DNA of 64,000 bases from NCBI RefSeq assembly GCF_904849725.1, contig NC_058521.1, positions 98,752,244-98,816,243 on the forward strand, read 5' to 3'. Source of the DNA: Hordeum vulgare subsp. vulgare (Eukaryota; Streptophyta; Magnoliopsida; Poales; Poaceae). The first letter of the stretch is position 1; the number at the start of each line of letters is the position of its first letter. A program made the translations under genes and the position numbers. This document shows positions 57,545-64,000 of the stretch, piece by piece. The notes beneath the pieces were generated by a model. The model made no database searches, had not been told where the DNA came from, and worked only from the letters and a program-made list of their open reading frames with translations.

Positions 57545-58690
57545 CTACTCCCATGGATGGTCCTGGCGAAACCCAAAATCATAATGGGGGTTATACGGGA
57601 GCGCTGCAGCCACTGCCTGAATAGCTGCCTCATGGAGACGAGCAGCCTTTGCCTCCCTCCCATACTCCTCCGCCTCTCCTCTGGTTATGTAATATCTCCG
57701 TTTTACCTGAAAGTCAAAGAAGGCACGAGCTGGAAGGGTAATATGGAAAACACGCTCCCGATTAAATATCAGACGGTATAGGAGGGATTCATCATCCCTC
57801 TCAAGGAACTGGTACCGTGTCAAAGCGACGCGGTCAAGGAAAGATGTATGGAGCGGGGGATCTCCTTCGCGGATGGGTACTCCAAGAAAATTTTCTATGC
57901 GAGTGGCATAGATCCCACCAAAGAAATCCCCTTCATTAGCATTCTTATTCAGCCTCCTTGCTATAATAGCTGCCACGTTGAAGCTTTTGTCACCTGTCAC
58001 TGTGCTCTTAAGGATACTAAGGTCGGGTGTGCAGAGGTGACAATGCTCAATCTTGCTATTAATGCATCTGCCTATGAAGAGGGAAAAGTAATGCAAGGCA
58101 GGAAAATGAATACTCCCCATGGTAGCTTGCGTAATGTCTCTAATTTCTCCAACTGTAATACTAGAGCAAAAATCTCTAACCGAAGATTTAGGAGGATCAT
58201 TGAGGCTACCCCACGTAGGTATCTTGCAAATTCTATTGAAATCCTCAAAATCCATGGTATACGATTTATCATAGAGATCAAACAGTACCGATGCCTCACG
58301 GCCAGCTGAAAATTTGAATCTACGAACAAAAGAGGCAGTGAGAGCAACATATTGTTCACATTTATCGGAGATGACTTATTCGAGTCCGACGTTGTGAACA
58401 AGTGCATCAAACTCATCTTTGAAACCTGTCTCAATCATAAATTCATCAGAAGGTCATTCACATGGTTGTACCTGCGCGTCCCTAGGTTGGTAAGGATCAG
58501 GCTCCCGAATCGCAAGACGGGGACCTCTATTGCTTGAGGAAGCACCATGAAAGTTTCTCCTGAACATCTTCCTTTCAGTTCGGAGAACGGTGATTTGAGC
58601 AAAGAGTTCGAAAATCCCAGCAAGACGAGCAAGAACAAGGGTTTGAGCTGCGAAACAATTTTTTTCTGGAGGTAGGAGAAGTGGATGAGA
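57545..58690 (-). pseudogene. third ORF of Athila type (ATHILA ORF-1-like) of element 2
   Basis: The main frame (57545-58255) reads MDFEDFNRICKIPTWGSL, VGEIRDITQATMGSIHFPAL, HYFSLFIGRCINSKIEHCHL, FNVAAIIARRLNKNANEGDF, FGGIYATRIENFLGVPI and ends GFRQDHPWE. The same frame goes upstream to about 58690 (GRCS-type region, SSSNRGPRLAIREPDPYQPR, TGFKDEFDALVHNVGLE, LTASFVRRFKFSAGREA), broken only by stops at 58376-58378 and 58454-58456. The pattern resembles the plant ATHILA ORF-1 family (PF03078), whose role is unknown. It lies where an env-like gene would be. Confidence 0.65.
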
Positions 58691-59105
58691 GCAAGATGAG
58701 TGGAGGGGTGCCCGTGGGCCCTCACAAGCCTGGGTGGTGCGACCAAGGTGGTGCCCACACCCCTAGGGCTTGTGGCCCACGGGTGTGCCCCCCAGACAGA
58801 CTCTTTGTCCCAGTATTTTTCAAAAAATCTAGAAAAAATCATACTTGATTTTCACAGCGTTCGGAGAACTTTTATTTTCGGGGTACTTTTCTACGAGACG
58901 CTAAAACATAAAACAGGGAAACCTAAACTAAATCTATCATTTTTCTTCTAAGCAACCTAAAGTGAAAGCTTGGAACAGAGGTTTGTGACTCCTCGATTCA
59001 TACATCTCATGGTCATCGAAAGAAAATCCGCCAATGAGGTTGATCAAGACTCCTCGACAAACCTTTTCGAATCGCAAAAGAGAACGGAGAATCTTTGAAC
59101 AGTCA
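58691..59105 (-). other. U3-like segment between protease and third ORF (element 2)
   Basis: No gene. Part of this stretch (about 58700-58880) resembles the LTR at 55295-55460: GTGGGCCACAAGCCC, a GATTTTTTCTAGA-type tract and a TTTTATTT tract in the same order. It ends CTACCTCCAG on the minus strand, a possible splice acceptor, at about 58663-58672. RT, RNase H and integrase are missing at this place. Confidence 0.5.
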
Positions 59106-60480
59106 CTAAGTCACCTGAATGGGGATGTGTATCTCCCCAACAAGCAAATCATACTTCATCTTGACACGAGGAATAGGGCATTCAAAGCTACCAATAAGAA
59201 TCGATGAAGTTTTTCCGATAGCATTGATGCAATGTACTCGATATTGTTTCTTTGGAAAATGCACCAAATGCTCATTACCGTTGACATGGAAAGTGACATT
59301 GCCTTTGTTGCAATCTATAACAGCCCCTGCAGTGTTTAAAAAGGGTCTTCCGAGGATGACAGCCATGACATTGTCCTGGGGAATATCCAAGATAAAAAAG
59401 TATGTTAAGATAGTGACGTTAGCAAACACAACAGGCACATCCTCGCAAATGCCGATAGGGAAAGCAGTTGATTTGTCGGCCATTTGCAGAGAGATTTCAG
59501 TGGGTGTCAACTTATCCAGTTCAAATCTACAATAAAGAGAGAGAGGCATAACATTAACACCGGCTCCAAGGTCGCATAACACAGTTCTAACGTAGTTGCC
59601 TTTAATGGAGCAAGGTATAGTGGGCACACCGGGATCACCTAGTTTCTTAGGAGTTCCACCCTTGAAGGTATAATTAGCAAGCATGGTGGAAATCTCAACC
59701 TCAGGTATCCTCCTCTTATTAGTCACAATATCTTTCATGTACTTAGCATACAGAGACATCTTGAGCATATCCGTCAAACGCATTTGCAGAAAGACAGGTC
59801 TGATCATTTCAACAAAGTGCTCAAAATCCTCATCATCCTTTTTCTTGGATGGTTTGGGAGGAAAGGGCATAGGTTTCTAAACCCACGGTTCCCTTTCTTT
59901 ACCATGCTTCCTAACAGAGAAATCATTCTTATTGTATCTTCTATTCTTAGGCTGTGGGTTATCAAGATCAACATGTTCAATCTCCACATCCTTTTCATTG
60001 CTAGGTTGAGCATCAACATGAACATCACTATTGATATCATCATTAGGATCATGTTCATCACTAGATTGTGTTTTAGCATCAGAGACAGAGGCATCGTTTG
60101 GACTCTCAGGTGTAGCAGCAATAGGGTTGCTAGCGTGCAGGTTCCTATCATCTTTCTTCTTCTTTCTAGGATGACTAGGTGCATTAGTGCTAACTCTTTG
60201 AGAATCTTGTTCAATTCTCTTTGGATGACCCTCAGGATACAGAGGTTCCTGGGTCATTCTACTGCCTCTAGTGACGACTCTAACGGATTTGTCATTCAAC
60301 TCATTGAGCAAGTCATTCTGAGCTTTAAGTACTTGTTCTACCTAAGTAGTAACCATAGAGACATGTTTACTCAGAAGCTTAAGATCATTGACATTTCTGT
60401 CCACACAAGCACTTAAATGACTAAGCATACGAGCATTCTGTTCCAATTGTCTGCTAACATAATCATTTAAACTCTGTTGT
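59106..60480 (-). pseudogene. pro: gag C-terminus and protease of element 2
   Basis: First a charged linker (59877-60311) with RVVTRGSRMTQEPLYPEGHP and SHPRKKKKDDRN, ended by TAG at 59877. The same frame continues at 59870 with MPFPPKPSKKKDDEDFEHFV, VRTVLCDLGAGVNVMPLSLY carrying the D-L-G protease motif (usual Ala/Ser kept as Ala), GICEDVPVVFANVTILTYFF and VILGRPFLNTAGAVIDCNKG. The protease domain itself is unbroken to VGEIHIPIQVT. Instead of RT, the frame stops at 59106. Confidence 0.85.
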
Positions 60481-60481
60481 T

Positions 60482-61153
60482 TCACAAGAAGTTATCAAAT
60501 TCATCCATGCATAAGCTAGGAGGTTTATCAAAAGGTGTATCACTCTCATCAAACCTACGCATAGAATTTACTTCTGCTACCTGTATCGGGTTATCGAGAC
60601 CATGGATCTCTTCGATAGGTGGTAGATTTTTGACATCTTCAGATTTAATGTCCTTCTCTCGCATAGATTTCTTGGCTTCTTGCATATCTTCAGGACTGAG
60701 GAATAGAATACCTCTTTCCTTTGGAATTGGCTTAGGAGGTGGTTCGGAAATAGTCCAAGCATTCTCATTGCACAAGATGTTGTTCAACAGAATCTCAGCT
60801 TGTTCTACAATTCGTTCCCTAAAAACACAACCAGCACAACTATCTAGGTGGTCTTTAGAAGCATCGGTAAGTCCATTATAGAAGATATCAAGTATTTCGT
60901 TCTTCTGAAGAGGGTGATCATGCAAAGCATTCAGTAGCTGGATAAGCCTCCCCCAAGCTTGTGGGAGACACTCTTCTTCAGCTTGAGCAAAGTTGTATAT
61001 TTCCTGCAAGGCAACTTGCTTCTTATGGACAGGGAAATATTTTTCAGAGAAGTAGTAGACCATGTCCTGGGGGCTACGCACACAACTAGGAGCAAGAGAA
61101 GTGAACCAGGTCTTAGCATCATCCTTTAGCGAGAAAGGAAATAGCTTGAGCAT
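60482..61153 (-). pseudogene. gag: gag of element 2, N-terminal and central part
   Basis: A 223-codon frame: MLKLFPFSLKDDAKTWFTSL, MVYYFSEKYFPVHKKQVALQ, LPQAWGRLIQLLNALHDHPL, then the helix-rich CVFRERIVEQAEILLNN. Gag core of Athila type, different in sequence from element 1 gag. The usual start upstream is missing or altered between here and the PBS. A stop at 60482 separates it from the next gag part. Confidence 0.82.
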
Positions 61154-61230
61154 GTAGTAGTGGCGGATCTTTTCCTCACTAGTGAATAGCAGACGTCAAT
61201 CCCAAGTGACTCAGAGAATATAGATGTGCT

Positions 61231-61248
61231 TCCCCGGCAACGGCGCCA
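61231..61248 (-). other. primer binding site, tRNA-Asp (element 2)
   Basis: The minus strand reads TGGCGCCGTTGCCGGGGA, the canonical Asp-tRNA complement used by Athila elements, about 10 nt from the LTR. Confidence 0.88.
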
Positions 61249-61258
61249 GAAAAAGCCT

Positions 61259-62840
61259 TGATAACCCACACGTGTAGGGGATCACAGTAGTTTTCGAGGG
61301 TAGAGTATTCAACCCAAATTTGTTGGTTCACCAAACGTAAGCGAAAGAATATTCTCAAGTATTAGCAGCTGAGTTTATCAGATTCAACCACACCTGAAAG
61401 ATTAGTGTCTGCAAGCAAAGTATCAGTAGCAAAGTAGTATTGATAGCAACGGTGCCAGAAACGATCTGTTGACGGCAGACTATTCCTAACTGTTGTATCA
61501 ATGGCGCCAGTAGGTTGCACGTGGGCTAGTAACTATTCTTCCCCGACAACAGTGTCGGAAAAGATCTTGCAGCAAGTAACAACAAGTAGCAAGGAACAGC
61601 AGCAGCAGCAGCAGCAGAGTAACAGCAGTAGCAACAGTAGTAGCAAAGTGGCCCAATCCCTTTTGTAGCAAGGGACAAGCCTAGGCAAAGTAACGTAGCG
61701 AGGACCAGTAGTAAAAGACTCGTAGGCAGTGGATCGGTGAAGGATGAGTGTGACAGATGTGATTCATCATGTAACTTCTATAACACGGAGAGATATGTAA
61801 CTAGCTTCTGTTCATCAATCTAATGTAGGCATGTATTCCGTATGTAGTCATATGTGCTTATGGAAAAGAACTTGCATGACATCTATTGTCCATCCCTCCC
61901 GTGGCAGCGGGGTCCTAATGGAAACTACGGGATATTAAGGTTCTCCTTTTAATGAAGAACCGGACCAACGCATTAACACACGGTGAATACATGAACTCCT
62001 CATACTATGGTCATCTCCGGGAGTGGTTCCGGCTATTGTCACTCCGGGGTTGCCGGGTCATAACACATAGTAGGTGACTATAACTTGCAAGATAGGATCT
62101 AAAACACACATATATTGGCGACAACATAATAGGTTCAGATCTGAAATCATGGCACTCGGGCCCTAGTGACAAGCATTAAGCATAGCCAAGTAGTAGCAAC
62201 ATCAATCTAGAACATAGTGGATACTAGGGATCAATCCCCATCAAGAACTAACTCGATTACATGATAGATCTCATCCAACTCATCACCGTCCATCAAGCCT
62301 ACGATGAGATTACTCACGAACGATGAAGAGCATCATGGAATTGTCGATGGAGAAAGGTTGATGATGACGATGGCGACGATTTCCCCTCACCGGAGCCCGA
62401 AACGGACTCCACATCTGCCCTCCACATGAAGAACAGGATGTGGCGGCGCCTCCGTATTGCAAAACACGATGAAATCTTCTCTCTGATTTTTTTCGGGCGA
62501 GACGGAAGATATAGAGCTGAGTTTGGGGGCGGTGGAGCCACGTGGGCCCCACAAGCCCTCACGGCGCGACCAGGGGGGGTGGCCGCGGCCTGTGGGCTTG
62601 TGGCCCACTGGTCCACCTCTTTCGGTGGATCTTTGCGCGGGTATTTTTCTTTTATTCCAGAAGAAATCTCCGTAAATTTTCAGGACATTCCGAGAACTTT
62701 TATTTTTGCACAAAAACAACACCATGGCAATTCTGCTGAAAACAGCGTCAGTCCGGATTAGTTCCATTCAAATCATGCAAATTAGAGTCAAAAACAAGGG
62801 CAAAAGAGTTCGGAAAAGTAGATACGACGAAGACGTATCA
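61259..62840 (-). repeat. 5' LTR of element 2 (1582 bp)
   Basis: Begins TGATAACCCACACGTG and ends CGAAGACGTATCA, partner of 54017-55599. It includes a CAG microsatellite at about 61597-61617 that is shorter and interrupted in the other LTR. Confidence 0.93.
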
Positions 62841-62845
62841 CGAGC

Positions 62846-63236
62846 CCAAAGAAGTATGTCCAAAAACTGGTCTAAAGCCATTCTGCATCGAGAATCCGGC
62901 TCCTCAAGAAGATACCTTTAGCCATAACTCGCCTTGCTTTTTTATTTCCTTTATTCTTTGAAAAACTTACTTTTTTATATACTTCCGTGGAAAAATCGCC
63001 CTTCTAGAAGCGGAGACCAGCGAAGCCGCCCGTCAAAAAGGTTAAAAACCACCGAGAAGAAGAAAAAAAGAACAAACCAACCATGGGCGAGTCATCTGTT
63101 GTGGGCGAGTCTCAGAATGTTGAAGAACTATATAAGGTAAATGTCGAGTCTATCCCCTTATTTTGACGCTTGCTCTTCTAACCATTCAGTTCAATCTCAG
63201 GAAGATGACGTTTAGAGTGATGCTGAGGATGCCGAG
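62846..63236 (+). pseudogene. middle exons of PF04195-type ORF
   Basis: The first ~38 codons (KTGLKPFCIENPAPQED and on) continue the phase of the exon at 54016. A possible intron follows, to a TTCTAG acceptor at 63007. The next exon-like piece, 63008-63136, is basic (KRRPAKPPVKKVKNHREEEK) and ends AAG|GTAAAT. After an intron-like 64 bp a short piece at 63201-63236 is acidic (EDDV, stop, SDAEDAE) and is followed by GTAATT. The in-frame TAG at 63213 marks decay. Exon limits are my reading of splice-like motifs. Confidence 0.4.
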
Positions 63237-63345
63237 GTAATTTCAATCTTTTCTGACTCAAATATTTCCTTGGAAAGACCTCCAAGGCGGGGTTGTAGGA
63301 AGGTGACTATGACTCATCTGGATGCTTATTTGCATCCTAACTTCC

Positions 63346-63445
63346 TTTTTAAGAAGGCTCTATATACTCCTTTTTAAGAAGGCTCTATATACTCCTTTTT
63401 AAGAAGGCTCTATAACTTCCTTTTTAAGAAGGCTCTATATACTCC
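63346..63445 (+). repeat. 25-bp tandem repeat, four copies
   Basis: The unit TTTTTAAGAAGGCTCTATAT plus ACTCC occurs at 63346, 63371, 63396 and 63421; the third copy ends ATAACTTCC. It lies in an exon-like stretch of the PF04195-type ORF. Three extra copies add 75 bp, a multiple of three. Confidence 0.95.
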
Positions 63446-63696
63446 AGAACGCCTTAAATGCCGCACTGAGGTGCCTTTCATCCTAACTCTTCTTTCCGTG
63501 TCAAATGAATTTTTTTTGTTGGTTACTCAAACTTTACAAAGTTTTCACCTTAACAAGTGTCCCCTCCTTCATCGAGTGACTCGGCATCTTCAAAAGTGCC
63601 ACCTCTTGTTCGTCTCCGAGGGTATGTACTTATTTGTATATCCAACACTTGTTTTAGTACTTTATACTTCATTATATATGGCTTAACCTTTCGTCT

Positions 63697-64000
63697 TTCA
63701 ATGCTCAAGCGAAGAAAAGGAGAACTGACGGGTCACTACCCAATAGTGAAGCGCCTGAAGTGGAGGAAGTCGATGTTTCTATCCCCGAAGCTCTAGTTGA
63801 ACGCGTTGACACTCATACCAAGTTTCTTGAAGGGAACGTTATGGACGATCTTCCTGACGTGCAAGTTAATCCAACACAAGTTGGCGATACGACCATGGAG
63901 GCGAGTCAGAAGAATGATTTCAACCCGCCGATTCCTCCGAAGACAACCAAAGATGCTGTGCTTGAAGAAGAAACCGTTGTCATTACTGGGACGGGTCACA
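63697..64000 (+). pseudogene. later exon of PF04195-type ORF (runs off window)
   Basis: The plus strand is open for about 100 codons to the last base: AKKRRTDGSLPNSEAPEVEE, VDVSIPEALVERVDTHTKFL, VQVNPTQVGDTTMEASQ and EEETVVITGTGH. An acidic, low-complexity region ending VVITGTGH fits the middle part of PF04195-type plant proteins as I know them. No in-frame ATG start is needed if it is an exon; a GTATGT donor at about 63621 belongs to the previous exon-like piece. Not broken within the window. Confidence 0.5.

Larger units (their letters stand above)
54017..62840 (-). mobile_element. Athila-type gypsy, element 2, lacking RT and integrase
   Basis: LTRs 54017-55599 and 61259-62840 with a perfect TSD cgagc (54012-54016 and 62841-62845). 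The PBS next to the right LTR fixes the minus strand. Reading 61258 to 55600: gag, protease, a U3-like segment, a third ORF of Athila type, then noncoding sequence and a polypurine tract. No RT, RNase H or integrase is present anywhere between the LTRs, so this is a non-autonomous derivative that must have been mobilised by another element. LTRs differ by about 5% over the first 270 bp. Confidence 0.92.
62846..64000 (+). mobile_element. PF04195-type element, piece 3 of 3
   Basis: Continues piece 2 after the second TSD copy of element 2, to the window end. It holds further coding-like and intron-like stretches and a short tandem repeat. Its right terminus is outside the window. Confidence 0.5.

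Noticed and set aside
57848..58309. Plus-strand 153-codon frame
   Set aside because: Antisense of the Athila-type third ORF.
59119..60416. Plus-strand frames of 138 and 210 codons
   Set aside because: Antisense shadows of the element 2 gag-protease frame; minus-strand frame has the D-L-G protease motif.
63346..63445. CRISPR-like array
   Set aside because: Units are directly abutting without spacers and the organism is a plant.
52516..64000. Ordinary host gene
   Set aside because: PF04195-type residues, repeat-rich setting and multiple lesions favour a transposon-linked ORF; not fully excluded, so kept as a finding instead of a gene call.

Overview
This window is intergenic, repeat-saturated DNA from a large grass genome, most probably a Triticeae species (wheat, Aegilops, barley or rye). 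The clearest pointer is two copies of a copia LTR that opens TGTTGGAAATATGCCC, as the BARE-1/WIS/Angela family does; the Athila-type and chromodomain-bearing gypsy elements fit the same origin. I see no host protein gene, rRNA, tRNA gene or CRISPR. Nearly every base can be assigned to an LTR retrotransposon, and every coding region carries stops, frameshifts or lost catalytic residues.

Layout. 1-6805: minus-strand Athila-type gypsy (element 1), one LTR at 5285-6805, other end outside the window. 6806-9678: remnant of a minus-strand SIRE/Maximus-type copia, into which two later elements went. 9679-64000: a plus-strand element I can only partly name (probable Tat/Retand-like gypsy, PF04195-type ORF with apparent introns). 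It is split into three visible pieces (9679-10514, 52516-54016, 62846-64000) by two insertions: gypsy A (10515-52515) and Athila-type element 2 (54017-62840, TSD cgagc).

Gypsy A is a minus-strand chromovirus (LTRs 10515-13879 and 49133-52515). Its 5' leader received gypsy B (19953-49100, TSD cctac, LTRs of about 4.0 kb, also minus strand) and a truncated Athila-type LTR (about 18548-19712). Gypsy B received a solo BARE/Angela LTR in its integrase (24329-26146, TSD aagaa) and, in its right LTR, a complete plus-strand BARE/Angela copia (33489-45561, TSD acatg). The 5' LTR of that copia holds a solo gypsy LTR (34228-37503, TSD gtgga). The deepest path is six layers: SIRE copia, PF04195-type element, gypsy A, gypsy B, BARE copia, solo LTR. 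Rough LTR-pair divergence falls in the same order (A about 7-8%, B about 5-6%, BARE about 2% over the stretches I compared by eye).

The most interesting points are: a 1179-bp tandem duplication in gypsy B that fuses the gag start to the end of a separate pre-gag ORF; a second, pre-gag ORF in gypsy B behind a possible splice acceptor; U3-like, promoter-type sequence between pol and a third ORF in both Athila-type elements; an Athila-type element that lost RT and integrase but kept gag, protease and the third ORF; and a multi-exon PF04195-type ORF whose codon phase is conserved across the element 2 insertion.
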